Of a stretch of 64,000 nucleotides of DNA, positions 23,469-33,826 are shown in pieces (the first letter of the stretch is position 1; each line of letters begins with the position of its first letter). The stretch lies in assembly GCA_944363645.1 (NCBI GenBank), contig CALVUR010000007.1:1-64000 (forward strand). Reading direction: 5' to 3'. The position numbers and the translations under genes are program-made. This DNA comes from an uncultured Clostridia bacterium (GTDB taxonomy: Bacteria > Bacillota > Clostridia > Christensenellales > Borkfalkiaceae). Under the pieces are notes generated by a model. That model had not been told where the DNA came from and ran no database searches. It saw only the letters and a list, made by a program, of their open reading frames with translations.

Positions 23469-24272
23469 TTATTCAATCAAGTCATTTAAATACACCGGAT
23501 TAAAGTTGTTTGGCGATAAAATCTCATTGTCTAAAGGTGCTAAAAACTCGCTCATATTCACCCGGTAACGGCGTGGCAGACTGTTATCCTGAAGCCTTGT
23601 ATTTTTGCGTTCTTTAATGTTTACGCTGTTAAAATATGTTTGCCACAGCCCCTGAAACTCAATCTCTTCTTTGTCTAAATAAATGGTTATGGGCTGGTCG
23701 CTTTTAAAGGTCAAAATGTCTTTGCCGTTGTAAACTGAAAAGATATTGCGCCTTGTATCGTGTATGATAAATTTTTCTTTAGGAAATCTTTCTTTAAAGT
23801 GTGGCGCAACAAGGTCAACAATGTTGTTGTCTGGCGAAAAATGTGAATACCAAATTCCGCTCGCCGTCTTTTCAAAGCGGATAAAACCCTTCATTCGGTG
23901 CGTTTCGTTGCCGATTTTACTTTTAAGGTCAAAAAGGGCAAGCATATCTGGGTCTTTAAAGTTATCAAGCAAATTTTTCCTTTCGCTTAAGCACTTATAA
24001 ATGGCGTTAAAAATAATGGTTTCTTTCAGTTCGTCTTGTGAGCGCAAAGCATAATAAATGGTCGATAACAGGCTTATACCCCCACATTTGATAATTCCTT
24101 TTTTAACCCTTTCCACATTTTTTGGTATAACGCTTATGGTTTTTACACGGCAGTCAAACGAAAGTTGAAACGCCCCTTTAAACACCATATACGGTCTTTC
24201 ACGCGCGGTAAAACTTTCAAACAAAGCGCAAAAAATCGCATCGTCGTCGTCGGGCAATTTATATGCTATCAT
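23469..24272 (-). CDS. TIGR03915-type DUF4130 protein
   Basis: 267 residues. KGFIRFEKTASGIWYSHFSPDNNIVDLVAPHFKERF with IHDTRRN matches the DUF4130 domain of TIGR03915 proteins, always found beside a radical-SAM partner and suspected to act on DNA or a nucleic-acid base. The partner gene at 24269 is immediately upstream and overlaps by four bases. The end of the DUF4130 domain (YFNSVNIKERKNTRLQ, then NSLPRRYRVNMSEF) is intact. A degenerate palindrome copy (24057-24089) lies in frame, encoding part of KCGGISLLSTIY. Confidence 0.85.
   Translation of the reverse strand: MIAYKLPDDDDAIFCALFESFTARERPYMVFKGAFQLSFDCRVKTISVIPKNVERVKKGIIKCGGISLLSTIYYALRSQDELKETIIFNAIYKCLSERKNLLDNFKDPDMLALFDLKSKIGNETHRMKGFIRFEKTASGIWYSHFSPDNNIVDLVAPHFKERFPKEKFIIHDTRRNIFSVYNGKDILTFKSDQPITIYLDKEEIEFQGLWQTYFNSVNIKERKNTRLQDNSLPRRYRVNMSEFLAPLDNEILSPNNFNPVYLNDLIE
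24057..24089 (+). repeat. 37-bp palindrome family, copy 7, inside the DUF4130 gene (antisense)
   Basis: GTCGATAACAGGCTTATA then CCCCCACATTT. GATAAC-AGGCTTATA is intact while both arms are worn. Confidence 0.65.
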
Positions 24273-25519
24273 AATTCACCCCCCAAAACGCTAAAGGTAA
24301 TATCATTGGTTGAAAACATGCTAATCTGTTCATATGTATCAGCACGCTCTGAAAGGGCAATAATGTTTTTCACCGCAGTAAGTTTTTCCTGACCGCAAAA
24401 CTTGCCGTTGCAAGTTATAAAGTGTACAGCACGCTTTAAAACTACACGCATTTTAAGTAGGTCATTAAAGTCAAGTTTAGAATACTTTCTTGCCGCAACA
24501 ATCTTACTCGCACTTTTAAAACCTATTCCCGGCACACGCAAAAGCATTTCAGGTTTAGCGGTGTTTACTTCCACAGGGAATAAATGCATGTTTTTAAGTG
24601 CCCAACTGCACTTTGGGTCTACGCTTAAATCAAAGTTTTCGTCAGTACTTAAAAGTTCATCGGCTTTAAATCCGTAAAAGCGCAACAGCCAATCCGCTTG
24701 GTAAAGCCTATGCTCACGCAAAAGCCCCACGGGCGTAGTGGGCAATAGGCTTGTTTTATAGTTGGTCGGCACGTAAGAGGAAAAGTAAACACGCTTAAGT
24801 TTAAAGCGGTCATAAAGCCCTTCGGTAAGTTTAATAATCTGTCCGTCCGTTTCTGGTGAAGCCCCAATAATCATTTGCGTGGTCTGCCCGGCCGGCAAAA
24901 ACCGATAATTTTTCTCTTTACGTGCCATAATGTATTCGGTCGCCATATTGCTCATGGGCAAAAATATGGACTTACGGCTTTTTTGCGGAGCCAACATTTT
25001 CAAACTTTTCTCCGAAGGCAGTTCAATGTTAAAACTCATTCTGTCAACATAACTTCCTGCACGGTCCAATAAAAGTTTGTCCGCACCCGGTATGCCTTTT
25101 AGGTGGATGTAACCATTAAAGCCGTAAACCTTTCTTAACTTTATTACCGTTTCCAAAAGTAGTTCCATGGTTTTATCGGGGTTACCTTCCACAGCGGAAG
25201 ATAAAAATAACCCTTCAATATAGTTGCGCTTGTAAAATTCCATGGTAACTTCACAAATCTCGTCTGGCGTTGCCGAAGCCCTTGGCACATCGTTTGATCG
25301 GCGGTTTACGCAGTACAAGCAGTCGTAAGCGCATTTGTTGGTCATCAAAATTTTCAGCAAAGATATGCACCGTCCGTCCGTTGTGAAGGAATGGCAAATT
25401 CCGCCATAACTTGCGTTCCCAATACCGCCACTGTTTTTGCGTGCCGACCCCGACGAAGAACATGATACGTCATATTTGGCACTTTCCGTTAAAATTGTAA
25501 GCCTTTTTGCGTCAAGCAC
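24269..25519 (-). CDS. putative DNA modification/repair radical SAM protein (TIGR03916)
   Basis: 416 residues from GTG 25519, with AGGGGGTG just ahead; longer frames to 25582 lack a site. Radical SAM cysteines CAYDCLYC sit in LLKILMTNKCAYDCLYCVNRR, then YIHLKGIPGADKLLL. A C-terminal helix-hairpin-helix, LLRVPGIGFKSASKIVAARK, suggests DNA binding. Paired with the DUF4130 gene in one transcript. The reaction is not established; a link to DNA damage or base modification follows from family annotation only. Confidence 0.88.
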   Translation of the reverse strand: MLDAKRLTILTESAKYDVSCSSSGSARKNSGGIGNASYGGICHSFTTDGRCISLLKILMTNKCAYDCLYCVNRRSNDVPRASATPDEICEVTMEFYKRNYIEGLFLSSAVEGNPDKTMELLLETVIKLRKVYGFNGYIHLKGIPGADKLLLDRAGSYVDRMSFNIELPSEKSLKMLAPQKSRKSIFLPMSNMATEYIMARKEKNYRFLPAGQTTQMIIGASPETDGQIIKLTEGLYDRFKLKRVYFSSYVPTNYKTSLLPTTPVGLLREHRLYQADWLLRFYGFKADELLSTDENFDLSVDPKCSWALKNMHLFPVEVNTAKPEMLLRVPGIGFKSASKIVAARKYSKLDFNDLLKMRVVLKRAVHFITCNGKFCGQEKLTAVKNIIALSERADTYEQISMFSTNDITFSVLGGEL

Positions 25520-26061
25520 GGCACACCCCCTAAAATAGTTTGTATAAACATTATAACGACAAAAAACCAACTTGTCAAACAAATGTTCGATAAATTTAAA
25601 GGTAATTTTAGGAAAATTTTTTACCCACTTTTATTGTCCTTATTGCGCCTTAATTTTATACTTTTTTTGTAAATCAATCTTTTTAGTTTGCTGTTTGACT
25701 GTTTGCCGTAGCGACTTAAAAAGGGGGTAAAAATTAAAAAAGTAAAGCCCTTAAAAAGTCATAATTGCCAATATTTAGGGTAAACTTTAATTGCAAACTA
25801 AAGTTACACTTTTACATTTTTGTGGCAAATTTAGGGGGCACAAGCAATAAAAAACGCCAATAAAAAGGTTTAAGACGGTTTTGATAGCAAAAAGGTTAGT
25901 TTTTACTTTTAAAGTAAAAGTGTAGGGCAAAAATTTAAAAATAAAAGGCGAAAAAAACAAAAAAAGTGCGTTAAAAGTTTAATAAAGCCCACAAAAAAGC
26001 GCAAAATGCCCACAAATGGGCGGTAAAATTTACAAAACTTCAAAAAAAATACTCTCAAATA
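25520..26061. other. gene-free gap between divergent genes
   Basis: AT-rich with many AAAAA/TTTTT runs. The promoter of the radical SAM operon must lie here on the minus strand, but no box pair stands out. No gene or strong hairpin seen. Confidence 0.5.
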
Positions 26062-26090
26062 TTGACTAATTGTGTTTACTATGGTAATAT
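26062..26090 (+). promoter_or_regulatory. promoter of pepP
   Basis: TTGACT, 17-base spacer, TAATAT, about 75 bases ahead of the ATG. Confidence 0.65.
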
Positions 26091-26165
26091 TTAAGCGGTA
26101 ATTTATACTTAATAATAAAAGATTATTAAAAACCACGTGGATTAAACCAAAGGGGTAATTTTTTA

Positions 26166-27194
26166 ATGATAAACGCAAACGAAGTTTATTTAATTACTGA
26201 CGAAAAACAGCGTCTATATTACACGGGGTATCAAAGTACAGACGGCTACTTACTATTAGGTCAAGATTTTACTTGTTTTGTGATAGATAATCGTTATTAC
26301 CACGCCGCAAACGCTCTTTTATCCAAAAAGGGTGTAAAGGTTATTTTAGGTAGCGATTATACTGCACTTCAACTTGTAATGCAAAAAAAAGGTCTTGATA
26401 CACTCGGTATTGACTTCACAAAGACAAGTTTGGCTGATTATAACACATTTTTAGGCATGGGCTTTAAACTTAAAGACATTGCGCAAGAACTTAAAGATGC
26501 AATGATGGTTAAATCGCCCGTAGACTTAAAAAAGATTGCAAAGGCTTGCAAAATAGCCCAAACAGCGTTAAAGCAAACGCTTCCTTTTATTAAAGAAGGC
26601 GTAAAGGAAAGGGAAGTCGCTGCTAAACTTGAATACAATATGAAAATGCTCGGCGCATCGGGTACATCGTTCGAAACCATCGTTGCGTTCGGCAAAAATT
26701 CAGCCATTCCTCACCACGTAACGGGCGAAACCGTGCTTGAAAAAGATATGCCTGTCCTTATCGACTTTGGCTGTATCTATCAAGGCTTTTGCTCTGACAT
26801 GACAAGGACATTTTTCTACGGCAAACCAAGTAAAGAATTTAAAGATGCTTACAATGCCGTTTTAAAAGCACACATGACGGCGGCGGAAAATATAAAAGAC
26901 GGCACCGATTGTATTACGGCTGATAACTACGCAAGGTCGGTTTTGGCGGAAGTTGGGCTTGATAAATATTTTACCCACTCATTAGGGCACGGCATCGGCG
27001 TCTTTATTCACGAAGCACCAGGGCTTTCACCACGTGGCAAAGGCGAACTTAAAGAAAGAATGGTATTTTCAATCGAACCAGGCGTTTACTTTAACGATAA
27101 GTTCGGTATAAGGATTGAAGATAGCGTTACAATCGAAAATGGCATTGTTAAGTCCTTTATGACTTACACCAAAAAATTGGTTACATTAAAATAA
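26166..27194 (+). CDS. pepP: Xaa-Pro aminopeptidase (M24 family)
   Basis: 342 residues. Creatinase-like N-terminal domain (about 1-115) and a pita-bread metallopeptidase domain. Metal ligands: Asp in LIDFGCIYQGF, Asp in CSDMTRTF, His in HSLGHGIGVFIHE, Glu in SIEPGVYF and Glu in GIRIEDSVTI. It removes N-terminal residues ahead of proline. Upstream of efp, as in many Firmicutes, perhaps reflecting a link between proline peptides and EF-P. AAAGGGG lies upstream of the ATG. Confidence 0.92.
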   Translation: MINANEVYLITDEKQRLYYTGYQSTDGYLLLGQDFTCFVIDNRYYHAANALLSKKGVKVILGSDYTALQLVMQKKGLDTLGIDFTKTSLADYNTFLGMGFKLKDIAQELKDAMMVKSPVDLKKIAKACKIAQTALKQTLPFIKEGVKEREVAAKLEYNMKMLGASGTSFETIVAFGKNSAIPHHVTGETVLEKDMPVLIDFGCIYQGFCSDMTRTFFYGKPSKEFKDAYNAVLKAHMTAAENIKDGTDCITADNYARSVLAEVGLDKYFTHSLGHGIGVFIHEAPGLSPRGKGELKERMVFSIEPGVYFNDKFGIRIEDSVTIENGIVKSFMTYTKKLVTLK

Positions 27195-27309
27195 ATTACG
27201 GGACAAAAAAGCCGTTAAAATACTGCCAAATTATAACGCTTAAATTTTGCAAGCAGATTTTTGGCACACTTTTTAAGAATAAATATAGTTAAAATATAGG
27301 AGATCTTTT

Positions 27310-27870
27310 ATGGTAACAGCAGGCGATTTAAGAAAAGGCGTAACTATCGAATATGATGGCAAAATCTTCCAAGTTGTTGACTTTTTGCACGTAAAACCAG
27401 GTAAGGGCGCAGCGTTTGTAAGGACAACACTTAAAAACGTTGTTGACGGCAAAGTTTTACAATTAACTTTCAACCCAACTGAAAAGTTTGAAAACGCTAT
27501 CATCGAAACAAAGAAGATGACTTATTCATATAACGATGGCGAACTTTACTACTTTATGGACGAAGAATTCAACATGATTCCTTTAAACTATGATCAAGTT
27601 GAAGACGCTTTAAAATGGATTAAGGAAAATGATCCTGTTACAGTTAAATTCTACAAAGGCTCTGCTTTCTCTGTTGAATGCGAAAACTTCGTTGAGCTTT
27701 TAATCACCCAATCAGATCCAGGCGTTGCTGGTAACACTGCTACAAACGCAACCAAAAACGCTACACTCGAAACAGGTGTTACAATTCAAGTTCCAATGTT
27801 CGTCAACGAAGGCGATACCATTAGGGTAGACACAAGAACAGGCGAATACATGGAAAGGATTAAAAAATAA
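27310..27870 (+). CDS. efp: elongation factor P
   Basis: 186 residues, full three-domain EF-P. The loop [17 protein letters not shown] carries the Lys that enters the ribosome near the peptidyl-transferase centre. EF-P relieves stalling at polyproline. GGAG ribosome binding site before the ATG. It has its own terminator. Confidence 0.97.
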   Translation: MVTAGDLRKGVTIEYDGKIFQVVDFLHVKPGKGAAFVRTTLKNVVDGKVLQLTFNPTEKFENAIIETKKMTYSYNDGELYYFMDEEFNMIPLNYDQVEDALKWIKENDPVTVKFYKGSAFSVECENFVELLITQSDPGVAGNTATNATKNATLETGVTIQVPMFVNEGDTIRVDTRTGEYMERIKK

Positions 27871-27896
27871 TTTTTAATCTAAAATAAATAAAAAAT

Positions 27897-27921
27897 AAAA
27901 AGGGGCTTTACGCCCTTTTTG
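27897..27921 (+). terminator. terminator of efp
   Basis: AAAAGGGGC / GCCCTTTTT short hairpin with T-tract. Confidence 0.75.
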
Positions 27922-28005
27922 TTTACTTTTTTATATCAAGCAAAGTTTTAAAAATCAATTTTTAAAGGTTTTTACACAAATTTTATAAATTCTGAATTTA
28001 ATGTT

Positions 28006-28716
28006 ATGATTAGTTTGATTACAGGTGGCACAAAAGGAATTGGCTTGGGGTGCGCTAAAAAATTAAATAGTTTAGGCTATACACCGGTTTTGGTTTATGG
28101 TCATGATGATAAGGCTGCAGAAGAAGTAAAAAACACTTACGGTTTTGATACGATAAAGTGCGATATAACCGACTTTTCTCAAGTGGAAAAAATGGTAGAT
28201 TTTGTTGTTAAAAAGTATGGCAAAATCGATGTGCTCGTAAACAGTTGCGGAATTGCACTCATGCAAAATCTATTGATAGACCAAAGCATTTTGGATATTC
28301 AAAAGTGCGTAAACACAAATTTAGTGGGTACAATGCTCGTTACAAAATACGTGCTTTTAAATATGGTTAAAAACCGCATGGGCGTTATTGTAAATGTTTC
28401 TTCAATCTATGGCGAAATAGGTGGCTCGTGCGAGGCAGTGTATTCAGCAACCAAAGGGGGTATAAACGCATTTACAAAAGCACTTGCAAAAGAAGTCGCA
28501 AATGCAAACATACGTGTAAACGCAGTTGCACCCGGCTTTATCGATACCCAAATGAACGCCCATATTACAGAAAAAGAGCGTGAAGAATTTTGTGAAAATC
28601 TTTTAATCCCACGCATCGGCACGCCAGAAGATATCGCAAGCGCAGTTGAATTTTTGGTTACAAATACCTATATTACCGGTCAAATTATTACAGTTGATGG
28701 CGGTATGTCAAACTAA
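28006..28716 (+). CDS. short-chain dehydrogenase, FabG-like
   Basis: 236 residues. Rossmann motif LITGGTKGIGLGCAK, NAD(P) site LVNSCGIALM, catalytic Ser in NVSSIYGEIGG and Tyr-x3-Lys in YSATKGG; VAPGFIDTQM and ITGQIITVDGGM close the fold. Most like 3-oxoacyl-ACP reductase, but no other fatty-acid genes are adjacent, so the substrate is open. No strong ribosome binding site. Confidence 0.83.
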   Translation: MISLITGGTKGIGLGCAKKLNSLGYTPVLVYGHDDKAAEEVKNTYGFDTIKCDITDFSQVEKMVDFVVKKYGKIDVLVNSCGIALMQNLLIDQSILDIQKCVNTNLVGTMLVTKYVLLNMVKNRMGVIVNVSSIYGEIGGSCEAVYSATKGGINAFTKALAKEVANANIRVNAVAPGFIDTQMNAHITEKEREEFCENLLIPRIGTPEDIASAVEFLVTNTYITGQIITVDGGMSN

Positions 28717-28720
28717 TCTG

Positions 28721-28750
28721 TGCTAATATGTGCATTTTATCATATTAGCA
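28721..28750 (+). terminator. hairpin after the FabG-like gene
   Basis: TGCTAATATG / CATATTAGCA perfect 10-bp stem, then AATTTT. Weak U-tract. Confidence 0.5.
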
Positions 28751-29214
28751 AATTTTAAAAAATATAAAATTCCGCTTAAAATCATAAATTTTAAAACATT
28801 AAAAAATAAATATTACATTATCAAGGCGTTTTTACACAATTTTGTAAAAATGCCTTTTTATTTTTTATAAACACAAAATTATGCGAAAAATCGCAAATTT
28901 TACAATATTTAAAAATTGCATAACAAAATAATGGCAAAAAAGTGGCAAAATCAATCAAAAAAAGATTAAAATAAAAGGTTTTTTTGGTTAAAACGGTGGC
29001 AAATTTTAAATAAAATTAAAATGATTAAAATTTAATTTTAGAGTGGACAAAATAAGGGATGAAAAGTAAGTAAAAAATGTGGTTATTCGACAATTTTTCT
29101 GGAAATTTTTGTCAAAACTATATATATTTTATAATATTTAATAAAATATGTATTGCAAAAATAAAATTTTGTGTTAAAATATAATTGTCAAAATATGTAT
29201 ATGGAAGGTATTTT
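28751..29214. other. gene-free AT-rich gap before glgB
   Basis: Contains a strong hairpin at 28823-28860 (AAGGCGTTTTTACA with TGTAAAAATGCCTT, then TTTTA), which is a good terminator. The end of the gap (29153-29185) holds TTGCAA and TTAAAATATAAT boxes, likely the glgB promoter although the spacing is ambiguous. The rest is featureless A/T. Confidence 0.55.
28823..28860 (+). terminator. rho-independent terminator
   Basis: 14-bp stem with one mismatch around a 6-nt loop, ending in CCTTTTTA. Confidence 0.75.
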
Positions 29215-31194
29215 ATGGCTAAACAGACAAAGAAATATACCGAAACACAATTATCCGTAGCAGAAGTTACTAAAAGAAGGGTAGGCAGACCTACCAAAAA
29301 GCAACAAAACTATGGCAATGATGTCCCCGTATATCTTTTTCATGAAGGCACAAACTACCGCTCATACGAACTTCTTGGCGCACATTTTACCGAAAAAGAT
29401 GGTAAAAATGGCGTAATTTTCCGTGTATGGGCACCCAACTGCCGTGAAGTTTCCGTTGTTGGCGACTTTAACGGTTGGGACACAAACGCAAATCAAATGA
29501 CACGTATAAACGGTGCTGGCATTTGGGAATGCTTTATCGAAGGCTTAAAAGAATACGATATTTATAAGTACGCTTTAAAAACACCAAACTCTGGTGCTGG
29601 ATACAGTTATAAGTCAGACCCATTTGCATTCCACACCGAAACCCCGCCCGAAAACGCTTCTAAACTTTACAATTTAGAAGGTTACGAATGGCAAGGCACT
29701 GATTTTGAGCAAAGGCGTAAAGAAAAAGATGTTTACAACTCACCAATCAACATTTTTGAAGTAAACCTTTTAAGTTGGCGTCGCAATCCAGACGGCTCGC
29801 AACTATCTTACCGCCAACTCGCTGAAGAACTCGTGCCATATGTTAAAGAAATGGGCTACACTCACGTTGAATTTATGCCCATCACAGAATATCCTTTTGA
29901 GCCAAGTTGGGGCTATCAAGTAACGGGCTATTTTGCGCCCACCTCAAGGATGGGTACACCAAAAGATTTTATGTACCTTATCGACCAATTCCACGTAAAC
30001 GACATTGCGGTAATTGTCGATTGGGTACCAGCACACTTCCCCAAAGACGGCTACGGCTTGTACGAATTTGACGGAACATATCTATACGAAGACAAAAACC
30101 CACTCCGCCGTGAGCATAAAGATTGGGGCACAAGAATTTTCGACTTTGGCAAAACCGAAGTCCAATCATTCCTTGTATCTTCAGCAATGTTCATGTTCGA
30201 TAAATACCATATCGACGGTTTAAGGGTAGACGCCGTTGCTGCAATGCTTTACTTAGATTACGGCAGACAAGACGGCGAATGGGCAAGAAACAACTTTGGT
30301 GGCAACATAAATTTAGAAGCCGTTGCATTCTTGCAAAAATTTAATATGGCTGTAAGAAACGCATATCCTTACGCACTCACCGTTGCAGAAGAATCTACCG
30401 CATATCCAAAGGTTACGTGGTCGTTAGATGTTGGTGGTCTCGGCTTTACACACAAGTGGAACATGGGCTGGATGAACGACGTTTTAAGTTACATGAAAAC
30501 AGACCCCATGTATAGGTATTACCACCACAACGAACTCACTTTCTCGATGATGTACGCATATTCCGAAAACTACATTTTGCCCATTTCTCATGACGAAGTA
30601 GTTTACGGCAAAGGCTCACTTATCAATAAAATGCCCGGCAGTTATGTTGATAAATTTGGCGGTGTAAGGGCGTTTATGGGCTACATGATGTCCCACCCCG
30701 GCAAAAAGTTGATGTTCATGGGACAAGAAATCGGTCAGTTCGCAGAATGGGATTATAGGAAAGGTTTAGATTACTTCCTTGTTGAAGAATACGATGCCCA
30801 CAAAAAGATGCAACTATTTTTCAAGGACTTAAACAACTTCTATAAACAACACGACGCACTTTATTCAATAGATACAAATTGGAACGGTTTTGAATGGCTC
30901 GTTCCTGACGACTCACAAAACAACGTTGTCGCTTATGAAAGAAAGGGGTATAGCGGTGAAGTTTTACTTTGCGTTATCAACTTCTCAGGTATCTCACATT
31001 ACGATTACCGCATCGGCGTAAACGGCAACAGATACAAACTTGCTTTCTTGTCGGACGATGAAAGATACGGCGGTTACAACAAGTTTGGCGATTGGGTATT
31101 TACCGCAGAATCTATCCACGCCCACGGCAGAAACAAGTCAATCAGGGTAAACTTAGCGCCATTATCATTTATGTATCTTATCAAAGAAAACTAA
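29215..31194 (+). CDS. glgB: 1,4-alpha-glucan branching enzyme with AT-hook-like N-terminus
   Basis: 659 residues from ATG 29215 (GGAAGG ahead). Residues 1-35 are a basic tail with TKRRVGRPTKK (19-29), close to the AT-hook core. CBM48 domain (GVIFRVWAPNCREVSVVGDF) and a GH13_9 barrel follow: VDWVPAHFP, GLRVDAVAAMLYLDY with nucleophile Asp339, VAEESTAYPKVT with the acid Glu, and PISHDEVVYGKGS with the third carboxylate. It forms the alpha-1,6 branches of glycogen. First gene of the cluster glgB-glgC-glgD-glgA-glgP-amylase. Confidence 0.96.
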   Translation: MAKQTKKYTETQLSVAEVTKRRVGRPTKKQQNYGNDVPVYLFHEGTNYRSYELLGAHFTEKDGKNGVIFRVWAPNCREVSVVGDFNGWDTNANQMTRINGAGIWECFIEGLKEYDIYKYALKTPNSGAGYSYKSDPFAFHTETPPENASKLYNLEGYEWQGTDFEQRRKEKDVYNSPINIFEVNLLSWRRNPDGSQLSYRQLAEELVPYVKEMGYTHVEFMPITEYPFEPSWGYQVTGYFAPTSRMGTPKDFMYLIDQFHVNDIAVIVDWVPAHFPKDGYGLYEFDGTYLYEDKNPLRREHKDWGTRIFDFGKTEVQSFLVSSAMFMFDKYHIDGLRVDAVAAMLYLDYGRQDGEWARNNFGGNINLEAVAFLQKFNMAVRNAYPYALTVAEESTAYPKVTWSLDVGGLGFTHKWNMGWMNDVLSYMKTDPMYRYYHHNELTFSMMYAYSENYILPISHDEVVYGKGSLINKMPGSYVDKFGGVRAFMGYMMSHPGKKLMFMGQEIGQFAEWDYRKGLDYFLVEEYDAHKKMQLFFKDLNNFYKQHDALYSIDTNWNGFEWLVPDDSQNNVVAYERKGYSGEVLLCVINFSGISHYDYRIGVNGNRYKLAFLSDDERYGGYNKFGDWVFTAESIHAHGRNKSIRVNLAPLSFMYLIKEN

Positions 31195-31230
31195 AGTTTA
31201 AAAGGTAAGGTTTTCTAAAAATAAAAAGGC

Positions 31231-31267
31231 AAAAATCGGTCTATAAGCCCGTTATCGCAATATTTTT
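31231..31267 (-). repeat. 37-bp palindrome family, copy 8
   Basis: Minus strand: AAAAATATTGCGATAACGGG then CTTATAGACCGATTTTT. Both arms have changed together (AAAAAT with ATTTTT), so the outer stem is kept. Between glgB and glgC. Confidence 0.8.
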
Positions 31268-31408
31268 GGTTAAAAAACGGGCTTATGTTACTAAAATAAT
31301 TTAACTTAAAAGTGTTAAAAACACTAAATCAAATGACAAAATTGACTTTAGTCAAAAAAAATAAAGTCAAAAAAATAAAACAAGGCAAATATATTTAGGG
31401 AGGAATAT

Positions 31409-32602
31409 ATGGCAATTAAAAAAGAATGTGTAACAATGCTTCTTGCCGGTGGGCAAGGTAGCAGACTATACGCACTGACCAGCAGGGTGGCAAAACCAGC
31501 AGTTACATTTGGTGGCAAGTACAAAATCATCGACTTTCCACTTTCAAACTGCGTAAATTCCGATTTGGATACGGTTGGCGTTTTAACCCAATATCAACCG
31601 TTATTACTCAACGATTACATAGGTAACGGTCAACCGTGGGACCTTGATAGGTCTTTTGGCGGTGTTCATATTCTATCGCCATACCAAGCAAAAAAAGGTA
31701 GTGATTGGTTTAAAGGCACGGCAAACGCAATTTACCAAAACATAACCTTTATTAAGCAATACAACCCCGACTATGTACTCATTTTGTCGGGCGACCACAT
31801 CTATAAAATGAACTATGCCGCAATGCTTCAATACCACAAACAGCACGAAGCCGATTGCACAATCGCCGCAATCGAAGTTCCTATTGAAGAAGCATCTCGT
31901 TTTGGTATTTTAAATACCAATAAAGACGGCAGTATTTACGAATTTGAAGAAAAACCAAAAAATCCAAAGTCAAATTTGGCATCAATGGGTATTTACATTT
32001 TCACAGCATCAAAACTTTACGAATATTTGGAAGCAGATGCTAAAAAGGAAGAAACATCAAATGACTTCGGTAAAGATGTTATTCCTGAAATGTTACGCAA
32101 TAAAGAAAAGATGTTTGCATATAAGTTTGAAGGCTATTGGAAGGATGTTGGTACAATCGATTCACTTTTCGATGCCAATATGGACCTTCTTGGCGACATG
32201 CCCAACTTCGACTTAAAAGACAGCGACTGGCGTATCCATTCAAGAAACCCAATCGCACCACCACACTATGTGGGCGAAACAGGTGTTGTTAAAAACAGCA
32301 TCATATCTTTGGGTGGCGAAATTTACGGCACCGTTGAAAACTCTGTTTTATCTGACCATGTAACCATTAAGGCAGGGGCAGTTGTTAAAAACAGCGTACT
32401 TTTCTCTGGCGTAACCATTTGTGAAAACGCCGTTGTTGAAAACGCCATTATTGATGAAGGCGTTATCGTTGGCGAAGGCGCAGTAGTTGGCGCAAAACCA
32501 AAAGCAAAAGAAAAACGTAAAATCGCCGTTATCGGCAGAGGTTACGAAGTTAAAGCAAAGGGCGTGGTCGAACCCGGTGAGATTGTTGAAGACAAAGACT
32601 AA
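31409..32602 (+). CDS. glgC: glucose-1-phosphate adenylyltransferase, catalytic subunit
   Basis: 397 residues. Nucleotide motif [22 protein letters not shown], glucose-1-phosphate region [11 protein letters not shown] and [13 protein letters not shown], then a C-terminal left-handed beta-helix. It makes ADP-glucose, the committed step of glycogen synthesis. GGGAGG ahead of the ATG. Pairs with GlgD as in Bacillus. Confidence 0.96.
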   Translation: MAIKKECVTMLLAGGQGSRLYALTSRVAKPAVTFGGKYKIIDFPLSNCVNSDLDTVGVLTQYQPLLLNDYIGNGQPWDLDRSFGGVHILSPYQAKKGSDWFKGTANAIYQNITFIKQYNPDYVLILSGDHIYKMNYAAMLQYHKQHEADCTIAAIEVPIEEASRFGILNTNKDGSIYEFEEKPKNPKSNLASMGIYIFTASKLYEYLEADAKKEETSNDFGKDVIPEMLRNKEKMFAYKFEGYWKDVGTIDSLFDANMDLLGDMPNFDLKDSDWRIHSRNPIAPPHYVGETGVVKNSIISLGGEIYGTVENSVLSDHVTIKAGAVVKNSVLFSGVTICENAVVENAIIDEGVIVGEGAVVGAKPKAKEKRKIAVIGRGYEVKAKGVVEPGEIVEDKD

Positions 32603-32645
32603 TCTTCAAATTTAATTCTTACCAAAAATTCAGGGGGTTTAACTT

Positions 32646-33758
32646 ATGAACGCTTTAGGCATTATCTTTTCAAACATTCACGACAACAACGTACCGGAAC
32701 TTACCATGAACAGAACTATCGGCGCAATTCCATTCGCTGGTAGGTATCGTTTAATCGACTTTACGTTGTCAAGCATGGTAAACTCAGGCATTACCCACGT
32801 TGGTTGTATTACAAAAAGAAATTATAGGTCCTTAATCGACCACGTTGGTAGTGGTAAAGAATGGGACTTAGCAAGAAAAAACGGCGGGTTTGTACTTTTA
32901 CCACCATTTGGCGAAAAGGATGCAAACTCACTTTACTCAACAAGGCTCGAAGCCTTAAAGACCGTACTCGGCTTTATCAACAGATGTACCGAAACTTATG
33001 TTGTTTTGTCCGATACAAACTCTGTTTATAACATCGATTTTAATCAAATGTTGCAATTCCACGTCGACTCTCAAGCGGCAATCACTATGCTCTATGTCGA
33101 AAAGGATATGAAGGATATCTCTGGCAGAAACAACGTAATGCTTAAAATCGACAGCGACAGCAATATTAAAGAAATCACCGTTGACCCAAAGGTTGATGGC
33201 AAGGTAAATATTTACGGCAACATTACCATTATGCGTAAAGATTTGCTTGTTTCACTCGTAAGCGATGCTATCGCACACGGCGTACAACATTTGGTTGAAG
33301 AAACAATCGGTCAACACCTTAACGCAATGAAGGTTGTCGGCTATAAACACAACGGTTATTTTGAAGAAATCTCATCACTTCAACGCTTCTACAATGTCAA
33401 CTTGGCACTTTTAGATAAGGATACAAGGGATAGTTTGTTTGGCGTTGCCGAAGTTTACACAAAGATAAAAGATTCCGCTCCAACCGAATACGGCGAAAAC
33501 GCAGTTGTTAAAAACTCACTCGTATCCGATGGTTGTATTATCGAAGGCGAAGTTTATAATTCCATCATTTTCCGTGGCGTAAAAGTTGGTCGTGGCGCAG
33601 TTGTAAGAGATTCAATTTTGATGAAAAACACTTCAATCGGCGACTATGCAAGCGTAACTTCTGTTATTACGGATAAAAACGTAAATATAAGGGATAGACG
33701 TGTTTTGGCTGGTTGTAAGGAATTACCTTTCTATTTAAGAAAAGACCTAACAGTTTAA
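32646..33758 (+). CDS. glgD: GlgD, regulatory subunit of ADP-glucose pyrophosphorylase
   Basis: 370 residues. It lacks the GGxGxRL nucleotide motif of GlgC (start is LGIIFSNIHDNNVPELT) but keeps the fold, which is the mark of GlgD. SLYSTRLEALKTV and a C-terminal beta-helix are present. In Firmicutes GlgC and GlgD form a hetero-oligomer with higher activity. GGGGG ahead of the ATG; 43 bp from glgC. Confidence 0.94.
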   Translation: MNALGIIFSNIHDNNVPELTMNRTIGAIPFAGRYRLIDFTLSSMVNSGITHVGCITKRNYRSLIDHVGSGKEWDLARKNGGFVLLPPFGEKDANSLYSTRLEALKTVLGFINRCTETYVVLSDTNSVYNIDFNQMLQFHVDSQAAITMLYVEKDMKDISGRNNVMLKIDSDSNIKEITVDPKVDGKVNIYGNITIMRKDLLVSLVSDAIAHGVQHLVEETIGQHLNAMKVVGYKHNGYFEEISSLQRFYNVNLALLDKDTRDSLFGVAEVYTKIKDSAPTEYGENAVVKNSLVSDGCIIEGEVYNSIIFRGVKVGRGAVVRDSILMKNTSIGDYASVTSVITDKNVNIRDRRVLAGCKELPFYLRKDLTV

Positions 33759-33779
33759 TTTTTAAAGTCATAAATTGAT

Positions 33780-33816
33780 AAAAAGTGGGGCTATAAGCCC
33801 GTTATCGCATAAAAAA
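33780..33816 (-). repeat. 37-bp palindrome family, copy 9
   Basis: AAAAAGTGGGGCTATAAG then CCCGTTATCGCAT; the other arm is degenerate. It ends ten bases before the glgA ATG, beside the GGAG site, so it is in the glgA leader. Confidence 0.85.
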
Positions 33817-33826
33817 GGAGATTATA

